Positions 1-8,440 of a DNA stretch of 64,000 nucleotides are shown piece after piece. Position numbers and translations under genes: made by a program. The number at the start of each line of letters is the position of its first letter. The first letter of the stretch is position 1. Below the pieces are notes generated by a model. That model searched no databases. It was not told where the DNA came from and saw only the letters and a program-made list of their open reading frames with translations. Source of the DNA: CALOFP01 sp942492635 (lineage in GTDB: Bacteria; UBP6; UBA1177; CALOFP01); assembly GCA_942492635.1 (NCBI GenBank), contig CALOFP010000002.1, positions 1,178,001 to 1,242,000 of the forward strand, in the 5' to 3' direction.

Positions 1-1
1 C

Positions 2-874
2 GCCTCGGACATTCTTAGAAACAATATCGATACACAGGACCTGAAAATCAAGGTCGTCAGGATGCTGGGATATCTTCATACAAGGGAGTCCGCGGAACTG
101 CTTCTAGAAACTCTCGATTCTAAAAGCGAAGGAATTAGAAATGCGGTTCTCAAGAGTCTTAGGAAGATCGTTTCTGCCAAAAGCGAGCTTACCCTCGATA
201 TGGAACTTTTGAAGAAGTACCTGTTCAAGGAGTTTTACCATTTTTTCCAGATGCACTACTTCTACGGAAAAATTTCCAGGAAGCTCGATGTTCCCTACCT
301 TCGGGACGTAATAGAGGAGAAGAAAAACTCCTCTTTTGAGAGACTATTTTCCATTCTCGGTCTCATGTACGGAATAGAGGTGTTCGACACCATCCATTTC
401 TATGTAACACAGGAACATGTTTCAAAGGAGCAGAAGAGCAACGCCATAGAGATTATCGACAACCTTGTCGAGAAGGATATCAGGAAAATTCTGGTTCCCC
501 TGATAGAAACCGAGGATCGTCGTGATATTCTCAAACTGGGTTTCCAGAGTTTCAAGATCGAGGTGATGGGCTTTGAAAAAATACTGGAGTCTTTCCTGAT
601 TGACGGCAGTGAGTGGGTGAGGGCGGCCACGCTTCACCTAGTGGCAAGGGCAAATATCATTAATCTTGCCTCACGCATACGAATATTTCTTTACGACCCT
701 TCACCGATTGTTCGAGAAAGCGCTCTATTTGCATCATTCAACATGGGGCTCAAAATTGCGGAAGATGATCTACTTTCACTTAAGGGTGATGAGAGTCCTA
801 TTGTTTCGGATTATGCCGGTTTTATAGAAAACAGAATTGCAGAAGAGAGGAAATTCGATGCTGACTACAGTTGA
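2..874 (+). CDS. HEAT-repeat protein, 5' end missing
   Basis: The reading frame is open from the first bases of the window, so the gene begins upstream; the ATG at 62 is internal to a continuing alpha-helical repeat. The visible 291 residues are a run of HEAT-like helical pairs, for example around 62-180 (LGYLHTRESAELL then IRNAVLKSLRKI) and again near 600-760 (SEWVRAATLHLVA, SPIVRESALFAS). HEAT arrays are protein-binding solenoids. No signal peptide or membrane segment lies in the visible part. The stop overlaps the start of the cyclic-nucleotide-binding gene by 17 bp, so the two are co-translated. HEAT plus cNMP-binding modules also occur at the C-terminus of some nucleotide-transporter-like membrane proteins; whether this is such a tail cannot be seen from here. 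Confidence 0.8.
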   Translation, partial: ASDILRNNIDTQDLKIKVVRMLGYLHTRESAELLLETLDSKSEGIRNAVLKSLRKIVSAKSELTLDMELLKKYLFKEFYHFFQMHYFYGKISRKLDVPYLRDVIEEKKNSSFERLFSILGLMYGIEVFDTIHFYVTQEHVSKEQKSNAIEIIDNLVEKDIRKILVPLIETEDRRDILKLGFQSFKIEVMGFEKILESFLIDGSEWVRAATLHLVARANIINLASRIRIFLYDPSPIVRESALFASFNMGLKIAEDDLLSLKGDESPIVSDYAGFIENRIAEERKFDADYS

Positions 875-1289
875 AAAGGTGATGATTCTTAGAAATGTTG
901 AACTTTTTCGCGAAATACCGGGTGAGGTTCTCTCTGATATCGCTTTTTTCGTTGAAGAGGTTCGCTATGAAAAGGGGGACTACGTTGTTACTGAGGGTGA
1001 TGTGGGTACTGAGTTGTTCATCGTAGTGGAGGGGGCACTCAATGTTGTTGAGGGAAATCAGAATGTCGGTGAACTGACGGAGGGAAGCTGTTTCGGGGAG
1101 ATGGCAATAATCGACAGTTACCGTGTGGAGGCCTCTGTCGTCGTCGAAAGCTCAGCCAGACTGATCCGAATCTCGAAAAACGATTTTCAGGATATCCTCG
1201 TTCAGAGGGAGGAGGTTGCTCTCGGGGTAATAAGGGAGCTTTGCCGGAGAATTCGTACGCTCGAAACAGAACTGAAAAAGCAATTCTGA
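858..1289 (+). CDS. Cyclic-nucleotide-binding domain protein
   Basis: A 143-residue protein that is essentially one cNMP-binding (CAP_ED) domain: the beta-roll glycines (EKGDYVVTEGDVGTELFIVVEG) and a phosphate-binding-cassette-like FGEMAIIDSYRVEASV with the Arg that usually contacts the cyclic phosphate. A short C-terminal helix follows (VIRELCRRIRTLETELKK) but there is no DNA-binding helix-turn-helix, so it is a sensor or regulatory subunit rather than a CRP-type transcription factor. The ATG at 858 is preferred over the in-frame ATG at 837 because a GAGAGG ribosome-binding site ends 7 bases before it. It overlaps the preceding HEAT gene by 17 bp, suggesting that the two products work together. 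The ligand (cAMP, cGMP or none) cannot be inferred. Confidence 0.85.
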   Translation: MLTTVEKVMILRNVELFREIPGEVLSDIAFFVEEVRYEKGDYVVTEGDVGTELFIVVEGALNVVEGNQNVGELTEGSCFGEMAIIDSYRVEASVVVESSARLIRISKNDFQDILVQREEVALGVIRELCRRIRTLETELKKQF

Positions 1290-1383
1290 TCCACGGTTCA
1301 GCAGCAAGAAGAATCTCGAACTATCTTCGACTTTTCATAAACTAAGACCCTTTCCTGTCTCGCTTCTCTTGAAAAGATGCCGA

Positions 1384-2463
1384 TTACCAATCGGTTTCAC
1401 TTCTCCACTCCTTCATTCCGCCTTTTAATACGGATACATCGGGAAAACCCGCCTTTTTAAGAATTTTTGCTGCAACCGCAGCCCTCGCTCCCATGTGACA
1501 CACGGTAACGATAGGGCGATTTCGATAGATCTCCAGAGTATTCAAGTTCGAGCTCAGCTCCTGAAGCGGAATATGGACGATTCCATCTATATAACCTTCT
1601 ATACCCAGAAGTTCATTAGCCTCTCGGACGTCTATAAGTACCGGTTTGTATTCCGATTTGAGGAGATTCATCAGCTCTTTTTTTTCAATGTGGTCAACAT
1701 GGATTTCGTTGACACTCACACCCATTGTTCCGGCCACCTCGCATGCAGGGAGGTCCGTGGGAATCCAGACAGATGTTGGATCCAAGGCACATGAGTAGTT
1801 GGCGTTAATAACATCTTTCATCCAATCGACCGGTTTCAGAGCCAGAGAGTCGATGTATTCTACAAACTCCTCTCTATCGAAATCTCCCATGTGGGGGTTC
1901 TCCTTTTTCTGTCTTCCGAGAGCCGAAGGTTTCCTGCCCCTGTAGTCATGCGCCGGATAGACAATCAGGTTGTCATCCAGAGTTTTAAGTCGCTGCAGAC
2001 TTTCCCAGTGAAGGGATGGGTTGCCGCCGGGGAGATCGTCCCTACCGGCACCGCCGTCGTCCAGGAAGAGTGTATCTCCGCTGAAAAGCATTTTACGGCA
2101 GACAATGCACATTGAATCCATTGTGTGGCCCGGAGTGTGGAGAAATGTGAACTGAAGCCCGCTCAGCCGAACTGTTTCGTTGTCGTTTACCCTTATGTCG
2201 ACACATTCCGAAGGGGCGTTTGTATGCATCAGATAGTTGCAGCCTGTCAGATCCTTAAGTGCAGCTCCGCCGGAAATATGGTCAGCATGGGTGTGGGTGT
2301 CTATGACGTGAGACAGTTCAAGACGCTCCTTCTCAAGAATAGATATGTACTCTCGCACGTGTTCGAGTACCGGGTCGATCATGACAACCGAACCCGAACT
2401 TTTTAATCCGAGCATGTAGCTTCTGCAGGCATGTGGATTGAGCTCTCTAAAAATGTAGTCCAT
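1384..2463 (-). CDS. Metallo-beta-lactamase/rhodanese fusion (persulfide dioxygenase-like)
   Basis: N-terminal metallo-beta-lactamase domain with the metal motif THTHADH (about residues 56-62), HTPGHT, SGDTLF and PAHDY. This pattern fits the ETHE1/glyoxalase-II-like branch, which oxidises glutathione or other persulfides to sulfite. The last roughly 95 residues form a rhodanese domain with the active-site loop VCHMGARA, whose Cys would carry the sulfane sulfur. Such fusions are known in sulfide detoxification; the exact substrate here is inferred. The ATG at 2463 is chosen over the in-frame ATG at 2475 because the upstream ATG lies inside the GGAGGT ribosome-binding site of the later start. 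No signal peptide, so cytoplasmic. It is divergent from the small CxxC protein at 2689. Confidence 0.85.
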   Translation of the reverse strand: MDYIFRELNPHACRSYMLGLKSSGSVVMIDPVLEHVREYISILEKERLELSHVIDTHTHADHISGGAALKDLTGCNYLMHTNAPSECVDIRVNDNETVRLSGLQFTFLHTPGHTMDSMCIVCRKMLFSGDTLFLDDGGAGRDDLPGGNPSLHWESLQRLKTLDDNLIVYPAHDYRGRKPSALGRQKKENPHMGDFDREEFVEYIDSLALKPVDWMKDVINANYSCALDPTSVWIPTDLPACEVAGTMGVSVNEIHVDHIEKKELMNLLKSEYKPVLIDVREANELLGIEGYIDGIVHIPLQELSSNLNTLEIYRNRPIVTVCHMGARAAVAAKILKKAGFPDVSVLKGGMKEWRSETDW

Positions 2464-2688
2464 ACTGACCTCCATTAATTATCCTCGTACCAATTTTACA
2501 GCATTTACGGATTGTATTGAATGGGAATATCGAATCGGGTTGAACTGTCTTATCCTGTCATGTAATCTGAAATCAGGCTGTCATGAAAAATCCTGACCTG
2601 CGGTTTTCGTTGCCATCGTGAATTGATGTCAAGGGAACCGACCATCGGATAGGCAGGATTCATTGGAATTAAAAGATGGAGGAGAACA

Positions 2689-2883
2689 ATGGAAAAAAAT
2701 TACAAATGTGAGTTGTGTGGAAAGAGTTTCATGGTGAAAGAGGGGGACGCAATTCCGGAATGCTGCGGACAGAAGATGGTGCCGGAGATCGTCAAGCCCT
2801 GTACTCATGTCCAGAATCCTGAAATGGCCCGTAATGATTATGACGATGATCCCTGTGACGATGGAAGAGGAGGTAACATCTAG
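2689..2883 (+). CDS. Small CxxC...CC metal-binding protein, desulforedoxin/zinc-ribbon-like
   Basis: A 64-residue protein with a strong GGAGGAG ribosome-binding site. The first half carries YKCELCGKSF, then PECCGQKM about 18 residues later. This CxxC plus CC spacing is that of desulforedoxin-type one-iron centres (as in the N-terminus of desulfoferrodoxin) and of some short zinc ribbons. A further pair of Cys (PCTHV, DPCDDG) lies in an acidic C-terminal tail. Function is not recognised beyond metal binding. It is divergent from the persulfide-dioxygenase-like gene, so a redox or sulfur-related role is possible but only inferred from position. Confidence 0.65.
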   Translation: MEKNYKCELCGKSFMVKEGDAIPECCGQKMVPEIVKPCTHVQNPEMARNDYDDDPCDDGRGGNI

Positions 2884-3102
2884 ATTTCAAAAAAATACGA
2901 GTAATCGCCTAACTGGTGGATTGTCAGGCCAGAATTTAATCATAACTGTAAAATTCGATAAAGGATACTTCCCTTGAAATCATAAGTTTGAGATATTCAA
3001 GAAGATCAGAATTGGAATTGGTTTTCTTTACCAATATCAGACAATATTTTGACAAACAGTCCGATCGGCATACTATGTAACGGAACTTTTTGGGAGTAAA
3101 AA

Positions 3103-3894
3103 ATGAAGGTTGCCATAGTACAGAATAATCCTGTTTTCGGTGAGAAACAGGCGAATATCGATGAACTTTTCAAGATGATGGAAGGAACACAGGCCGATCT
3201 TTACATCCTGCCGGAGCTGGCCTACACAGGTTACCAGTTTATGCTTCCCTCGGAAGTTGCAGCGGTTGCCGACGAGATAGACAGCCCCACAATCAACCGC
3301 TTCCAGCAGAAGGCAAAGGAGCTGGATGCAGCGATAGTTTTCGGATTTGCCGAAAAGTCGGCCGACGGAATGTTCAACTCTTCACTCATGGTTACACCTG
3401 AAGGTGGCCGTTTTGTCTACAGAAAAACCCATCTCTACTACAAGGAAAGATACTTTTTCAAAGCCGGCAACACCGGGTTCAACCTCTTCACTTTCCGTGG
3501 ATTCCGGATCGGTCTCGCAATCTGTTTCGACTGGTATTTTCCGGAAAGTTTCAGGACCCTCGCTCTGAAGGGTGCCGACATCATCGCCCACTCATCAAAC
3601 CTCGTGATGCCTTACTGTCAGAGAGCCGCATTCACAAGGGCAATTGAGAATCGCTGCTACATTTTCACAGCCAACAGGATCGGAACCGAATCACGTGACC
3701 AGGAGGAATCCTTCCACTTCACCGGAGGAAGCGTCGCAGTTTCCCCGATGGGCGAATACCTGATCGAAGCTCCGGAACAGGAGACAGGAGTTTTCGTCAC
3801 GGAAGTGGAAAGAGATCTGTCCAGAAATAAAAACCTCAACGATCTCAACCATATTTTCAAAGACAGGAAAACCGATTTCTACAATCTCCAGTAA
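3103..3894 (+). CDS. Nitrilase-superfamily carbon-nitrogen hydrolase
   Basis: A 263-residue protein of normal length for the family, covering the whole alpha-beta-beta-alpha fold. The catalytic triad can be read as Glu38 (LPELAYTG), Lys108 (YRKTHL) and Cys141 (AICFDWYFPE). The family hydrolyses amides, N-carbamoyl groups or nitriles. The short length and CFDWYFPE loop resemble omega-amidase or N-carbamoyl amidohydrolase branches more than true nitrilases, but the substrate cannot be assigned. No signal peptide; cytoplasmic. A GGGAG ribosome-binding site precedes the ATG. It stands alone, with long non-coding stretches on both sides. Confidence 0.88.
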   Translation: MKVAIVQNNPVFGEKQANIDELFKMMEGTQADLYILPELAYTGYQFMLPSEVAAVADEIDSPTINRFQQKAKELDAAIVFGFAEKSADGMFNSSLMVTPEGGRFVYRKTHLYYKERYFFKAGNTGFNLFTFRGFRIGLAICFDWYFPESFRTLALKGADIIAHSSNLVMPYCQRAAFTRAIENRCYIFTANRIGTESRDQEESFHFTGGSVAVSPMGEYLIEAPEQETGVFVTEVERDLSRNKNLNDLNHIFKDRKTDFYNLQ

Positions 3895-3912
3895 ACGATT
3901 CCTCATCGTTTT
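3894..3912 (+). terminator. Weak hairpin after the amidohydrolase gene
   Basis: A 6-bp stem (AACGAT at 3894-3899, ATCGTT at 3905-3910) with a 5-base loop begins at the last base of the stop codon and runs into a short T stretch. The stem is short, so this is only a possible rho-independent terminator. Confidence 0.3.
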
Positions 3913-4535
3913 GTCGGAACTCCGGTGAGGGGATGGCAATTTTCCCGCTAAAACCGATTGTTGGGGAAATGAATTATCGCGCTGGGTGTAGAAGCGCCGA
4001 TCGGAAAACATCCGGCCTTTCTTTTGATTCCTCTCCCAACTGTTGGGGAAGGAAATAGGAGGCGTTGTTCTTTCATACCGATCCGCAACAAAACCTGCAG
4101 CTTTCAGAAAGCTGTAAAAACTTTTTAAAGCTAAAATCAGCTCCTGGATCTATTAGAAAACAGATGTCACGTCAAATCCATCCGTTAAAATCACCAGGAA
4201 ACATACGGCAACGCCGGTCCAGCCCCTGAAATCATGAATTTGAAAATATCGAGAAGGAAAAAACGGCTTACAGAACAAAAACATTCTGTTTCTGACCGAA
4301 ATGGTGGCTAGCTTTCCAGAATTATTGATTTTTTGACCATCCAAGCCGCAATATCGACCAATATAATTGTTTTGAGATCAGATTGAAAGCTCTACCGTCA
4401 GTAAGAGTGTGGATGGATTGGGCGTAATATCTTTTAAACATTATTCCCTTTTCCAATCTTTCGCTGGAAATTTCTTGAATTCGATTTTGATAAAAATATA
4501 CTCAGCTACGGAATCACGATGGAAAAACTACAATT
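3913..4535. other. Non-coding stretch with a short G/C palindrome
   Basis: About 620 bases with no convincing gene. The only clear structure is the palindrome CCCAACTGTTGGG at 4035-4047, with a related GTTGGGG at about 3959-3965. The open frames here have no ribosome-binding site and no recognisable protein character. The promoter of the ClC gene should lie in its AT-rich last 150 bases, but no good -35/-10 pair was found. Confidence 0.5.
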
Positions 4536-6659
4536 ATGAAGATGTTACTCTCTTTTTTGAAAAAGTTAAGGCCGATTCTATCCCGAATTTATCCCCGTTA
4601 CGGAAGAAGGATCGAGGAGCTGGTACAAGAGGAGGTCCGGGAAGCGATCCGGGACAGAAGCAGGGGAAGGCAGGCCTTTTCGGTTATTGTCGCCATTGTG
4701 ATAGGTATTCTGGCCGCATACGGGGCCATTCTTTTTCGATTCACTATAGGTTTGTCCCACCGGATCTTTTTTTCAAACGACGGATATTCGGTTGATCTCC
4801 TGCTCTCGCTTTCGCCGCTTAAAAGAGTTCTTCTTCCGACGATCGGCGGTCTTCTGGTCGGTATTATTGTCCACAGATTTGCGCCGGAGGTGAAAGGATC
4901 TGGAATTCCTGAGGTAATGGAGGCCGTTGCGAAAAAAGGCGGTTTTATCCGCTTGCGGGTTCTGATTACAAAGGCGGTTGCGGCAGCTCTCACAATAGGA
5001 TCGGGAGGCTCGGCCGGTCGAGAAGGGCCCATTGTTCATATCGGATCTTCCATAGGCTCGGCGGTCGGTAGATCTCTCGGGCTTGGAGCAAAGCATGTTC
5101 GCACGTTTGTAGCATGCGGCGCGGCTGCGGCCATTGCTGCAACTTTCAACGCGCCGATTGCAGGAGCTCTTTTTGCCATAGAGGTAATCCTGAGTGATAT
5201 GAGTCCTGTCAGCATGTCGGGAATTGTTATCTCATCTGTGATCGCTACGGTGATTTCCCGTCATCATCTCGGGGATTTTCCAGCGTTCAACGTTCCGGGA
5301 TACGAGTTCGTAAGTCCCCTGGAGCTTGTGTTCTACGCAGCGCTGGGCCTCTTTGCCGCCTTGATCGGCTGGCTCTTCATAACCCTTTTTACCGAGGCCA
5401 GTTCAAAATTCGATAAAATAAATATTCATCCCATTCTAAAACCTGCGATAGGCGGATTTCTGGTAGGACTCCTGGCGCTTTTCGTTCCTCACGTATTCGG
5501 AGTCGGTTATGAGACCATAAACAGCGCTCTCTGGGGAAAGAGTGCTGCGGGACTTCTGTTGCTGATTATGGTGGCAAAGATTTTTGCAACGGTTTTCACA
5601 TTGGGAGCGGGCGGTTCCGGTGGAATTTTTGCGCCCTCTCTTGTTATCGGAGCCTGTCTCGGAGCATCGTGGGGATTTCTTGTACATGGTCAATTTCCGA
5701 CTCTGACAGCCAATCCGGGAGCCTATGCCCTTGTAGGAATGGGTGCAGTTGTTTCGGCTGTAACACATGCACCAATTACGGCTATCCTTATCATTTTTGA
5801 ATTGACGAACGACTATCAGATTATTCCTCCTCTAATGCTGTCGTGTGTTCTAGCGGTTCTTGTGGCCGGGTGGCTTAAGCGAGAGAGTATCTACACGGCC
5901 AAACTTGTAGCGAGAGGCGTTTCCCTATCCTATGAAAAGGATGTGAATCTCCTGAAGACCATCAAAGTGGCCGAGGTTATGGATGACGAGTGCTGCGTGG
6001 TTCCTGCCGATACACCTTTTTCAACCGTGCTTAACGCCCTGCTTTCCGGAAAACACTCCTTCGTGACGGTTGTGGATGAGGGCGGTTCCTACATGGGAAT
6101 TGTGGAGTTGGAGGATCTTCGTACGCTCCTTCCACAGTCCGAAACACTTGCTCCGCTTGTACGGGCGGCTGATCTTACAAATGCGGAGATTCCTTTCGTA
6201 ATGAGGGAGGATAACCTGGATCTTGTGATGCATCTTTTCGGAAGATACAAACGGGAGGATCTCGCGGTGTGCGACAATTCAAGTTCGAAAAAGGTAGTCG
6301 GAATAGTATCGAGAAGTGCTCTTATCGATGCCTACAACAGGCGGATTTTCCAAGAGGATCTCACCGGAGGATTCTGCTCGATTGTCGACAGAGTTTCAAG
6401 GGGTGGTACGATTGAGGTGCTTTCTGGCATGCACATGGCTGAAATCGAAATCTCTCCCAAATGGATCGGCAAGGATATCCGCGAGGCCGATCTTCGGAAA
6501 ACCTACGGTCTGGAAGTAGTACTTGTTCACAGGGAAAGCGGCGGCGGAGTTGAGGGAAGGCCCGGACTGTTTCCATCTCCCGATCTTATTCTTGCTGAGG
6601 GAGATTCGCTCCTTGTCCTTGGTGAGATGGATTCGATTCAGAAAGTGAGGGAAATGTAG
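4536..6659 (+). CDS. ClC-family chloride transporter/channel with CBS pair and RCK_C-like domain
   Basis: A 707-residue inner-membrane protein. The ClC core (about residues 45-450) has the signature loops GSGIPE (121-126), GSGGSAGREGP (156-165) and GSGGIFAPS. The gating glutamate of GREGP (E163) is present, so either a Cl-/H+ exchanger or a gated channel is possible. After the membrane part come two CBS motifs (about 475-600: KVAEVMDDE..., VGIVSRSALIDAY), which usually sense adenosine nucleotides, and then a roughly 80-residue segment (EIEISPKWIGKDIREADL... LAEGDSLLVLG) resembling the C-terminal domain of RCK/TrkA regulators. Typical bacterial ClC proteins are 420-480 residues, so about a third of this one is regulatory. 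It is a single-gene unit. Confidence 0.92.
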   Translation: MKMLLSFLKKLRPILSRIYPRYGRRIEELVQEEVREAIRDRSRGRQAFSVIVAIVIGILAAYGAILFRFTIGLSHRIFFSNDGYSVDLLLSLSPLKRVLLPTIGGLLVGIIVHRFAPEVKGSGIPEVMEAVAKKGGFIRLRVLITKAVAAALTIGSGGSAGREGPIVHIGSSIGSAVGRSLGLGAKHVRTFVACGAAAAIAATFNAPIAGALFAIEVILSDMSPVSMSGIVISSVIATVISRHHLGDFPAFNVPGYEFVSPLELVFYAALGLFAALIGWLFITLFTEASSKFDKINIHPILKPAIGGFLVGLLALFVPHVFGVGYETINSALWGKSAAGLLLLIMVAKIFATVFTLGAGGSGGIFAPSLVIGACLGASWGFLVHGQFPTLTANPGAYALVGMGAVVSAVTHAPITAILIIFELTNDYQIIPPLMLSCVLAVLVAGWLKRESIYTAKLVARGVSLSYEKDVNLLKTIKVAEVMDDECCVVPADTPFSTVLNALLSGKHSFVTVVDEGGSYMGIVELEDLRTLLPQSETLAPLVRAADLTNAEIPFVMREDNLDLVMHLFGRYKREDLAVCDNSSSKKVVGIVSRSALIDAYNRRIFQEDLTGGFCSIVDRVSRGGTIEVLSGMHMAEIEISPKWIGKDIREADLRKTYGLEVVLVHRESGGGVEGRPGLFPSPDLILAEGDSLLVLGEMDSIQKVREM

Positions 6660-6826
6660 TCTGTTCAATTGATTTAGCAGTTTTTTCCATTAAAAATTGA
6701 CCAACAGAGTTATAAAGAGTATTTAAGAGTGAATTTGAACTTGTTATTTCAATTATACTATTTTGAAAATTAAGTTTGGTTATTGAATTGTTTTTTTATA
6801 GTTTGTTAAAATGAGTAGGTAAAACG

Positions 6827-7282
6827 ATGCGAAAGTTTTTTGCGTTTCCATTAACAGTACTTTTTCTAAGTTTCTTTTGTCTGAGTTGTGCGACAATATT
6901 CAACAGCGGAGATCAGACCATAAAGGTTAAAACCAGTGGAGCTGAGAGTGTGAAGGCTTTGATTTCAACACCCGAAGGACGGTATGAGACGACTTTGCCC
7001 ACAACTATAAAGGCTTCACCTTCTTCTTTCGTGGAAGTGGACATAAAAATAATTGATGAAAGATACTATCCGGAAAGGGTAGAGGTAAGAAAAACAGTAA
7101 CAGGTTCCTTTTTCGTTAACTTTCTTTTCTGGCCCGGTTTTTCCATCGATGCACTTACAGGATCAATGTGGAAATATGAAAAGTACATTACAATTCCCCT
7201 GAGACCGAAGGAGCCCGTTAAAAATGTTGAACCTGTTGCTGAAAAACCCAAAACCGATACAAAAAAAGATTTAGCGATATAG
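6827..7282 (+). CDS. Small lipoprotein of the CATIF... family
   Basis: A 151-residue protein with a type II signal peptide (MRKFFAFPLTVLFLSFFCLSC, lipobox LSC-A, Cys about position 21). The start of the mature part (CATIFNSGDQTIKVKTSG) and the later FWPGFSIDALTGSMWKYE match a widespread bacterial lipoprotein pattern in which CATI...G..Q.V.V is followed by a short carboxypeptidase-like beta sandwich, a hydrophobic segment with PG, and an aromatic D.VTGAMWK motif. Function of that family is not established. It is expected in the periplasmic leaflet of a membrane. The AT-rich region before it has only a weak AGGTAA ribosome-binding site, and no partner gene is adjacent. Confidence 0.75.
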   Translation: MRKFFAFPLTVLFLSFFCLSCATIFNSGDQTIKVKTSGAESVKALISTPEGRYETTLPTTIKASPSSFVEVDIKIIDERYYPERVEVRKTVTGSFFVNFLFWPGFSIDALTGSMWKYEKYITIPLRPKEPVKNVEPVAEKPKTDTKKDLAI

Positions 7283-7601
7283 TTGATTCTTCAGTAAAAA
7301 CCAATTTTCATCATCTATCACTCTGTTGAATAAATAATCTTTCCCTGCAGAATTGATTTCGACTTTGAATTCCTTTGCACGAGATTGCCAATCAAAATTG
7401 GAAACAGTTGTTTTCTAGTTTCTCCGATTTCCACGCTTAGTCGGTAGCGTCAATCTTATTCATCTTTAAAAATGCTAATCGGAAGGATCAATATATAGTT
7501 TTTTGTTAAAAAGACAAGATGAGCGATTCATGCAATAAAGTCGGGATTCTGCATATGAATTTAGTGAAAAGAAAAAAATAATAAAAAATATAAAAAATTA
7601 A
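7283..7601. other. AT-rich non-coding region
   Basis: About 320 bases, strongly AT-rich towards the right (for example 7560-7600, nearly all A and T). No gene or structured RNA was recognised. It probably serves as leader or UP-element-like DNA for the Kazal gene promoter that follows. Confidence 0.4.
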
Positions 7602-7629
7602 TTGACTAAAGATAAATACAGAGTATTGT
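7602..7629 (+). promoter_or_regulatory. Possible sigma70 promoter of the Kazal gene
   Basis: TTGACT (7602-7607), 16-base spacer, TATTGT (7624-7629), directly after a long A/T-rich tract and 62 bases before the start codon. The -10 box matches the consensus at four of six positions. Confidence 0.35.
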
Positions 7630-7691
7630 CGATAATTAAGGCTACCGGTGGTGTAAAGTTTTACAATTATTAATTTTATTGAGAGGTCACA

Positions 7692-8210
7692 ATGAAGAAG
7701 ATAGTTGTGTTGATGTCACTTTTGATTGCGTCGGTTTGTTTTGCAAATAATGATGCAGAAGAATGTTTTACCAACGATGAATGTGCAGAGGGCTCCTTTT
7801 GTCGAAAAGCGGACGGAGAATGTGCTTCTTTTGGTGAGTGTGTGGAAATTTATGAAATTTGTCCCTTCTACTACCAGCCCGTTGTAGGATGCGATGGCAA
7901 GACTTACTCGAACAGCTGTTTTGCTCACAGCAACGGTGTCAATGTTTTCATGGAGCTTCCCATGTCAAATCAGACTATCGATGAAGAGGAAAACAACAGC
8001 TGCCTTACAAACTACCAGTGTGCCGAAGGCCAGTTCTGTAAAAAAGAAGATGGTCAGTGCGGTTCGTTCGGTGTATGTGAAGATAAGCCGGAAGCATGCC
8101 TTATGTATGTTGATCCGGTTATCGGATGTGATGGAAGAACATATTCCAACAGCTGCTTTGCTCATGCAGATGGTGTAAATGTATTCATGGATCAGCCAGT
8201 TGCTCAGTAA
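7692..8210 (+). CDS. Secreted protein with two tandem Kazal-type inhibitor modules
   Basis: A 172-residue exported protein (signal peptide of about 18 residues ending VCFA). The mature part is an exact internal duplication. Eight Cys at 25, 31, 37, 44, 50, 57, 67 and 76 recur at 104, 110, 116, 123, 129, 136, 146 and 155, a constant offset of 79 residues. Each repeat ends with a Kazal signature (PVVGCDGKTYSNSCFAH, then PVIGCDGRTYSNSCFAH). Kazal domains usually block serine proteases by inserting a reactive loop just before this signature; the two loops differ (ICPFYYQP and ACLMYVDP), so the targets may differ. The Cys-rich stretch before each Kazal part (CxxxxxCAEGxFC) is an additional conserved element. 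A GAGAGG ribosome-binding site precedes the ATG. Expected in the periplasm or outside the cell. Confidence 0.85.
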   Translation: MKKIVVLMSLLIASVCFANNDAEECFTNDECAEGSFCRKADGECASFGECVEIYEICPFYYQPVVGCDGKTYSNSCFAHSNGVNVFMELPMSNQTIDEEENNSCLTNYQCAEGQFCKKEDGQCGSFGVCEDKPEACLMYVDPVIGCDGRTYSNSCFAHADGVNVFMDQPVAQ

Positions 8211-8226
8211 GTTGATGTTTTTCTGA

Positions 8227-8252
8227 TTCCGGCTAAAAAAGTGAGGCCGGAA
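8227..8252 (+). other. Hairpin downstream of the Kazal gene
   Basis: A 7-bp inverted repeat, TTCCGGC (8227-8233) and GCCGGAA (8246-8252), lies 17 bases after the stop codon and just before the stronger terminator hairpin. It may protect the 3' end of the mRNA or assist termination. Confidence 0.4.
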
Positions 8253-8272
8253 CGAGATTTCTCCATCAAATT

Positions 8273-8303
8273 GAAACGCCCGTGCCTAGTGTACGGGCGT
8301 TTC
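8273..8303 (+). terminator. Strong hairpin terminator of the Kazal gene
   Basis: A perfect 11-bp stem: GAAACGCCCGT (8273-8283) with ACGGGCGTTTC (8293-8303). It can be extended inwards by a G-T and a C-G pair. The T-rich descending arm replaces a separate T tail, and the structure looks roughly bidirectional. Confidence 0.7.
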
Positions 8304-8440
8304 TAATTCATAGAGTCAAGTTGAAAGATTTTCAGTTTCAAGCATCATTCTCACTTTTGTTCAACGTGTCAGAAAATAACCGGTTGGACTTTATTTCTGT
8401 TCATACTACACTTTTTGTATAACCGTTGATGTGGTGATTA

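Noticed and set aside
2970..4270. Similar strings GAAATCAT(A/G)A(G/A)TTTGA(G/A)... near 2976 and 4226 as a dispersed repeat
   Set aside because: Short and diverged A/T-rich similarity that could be chance.
4409..4795. 128-codon frame overlapping the ClC start
   Set aside because: Overlaps the clearly real ClC coding region in another frame and has no homology signal.
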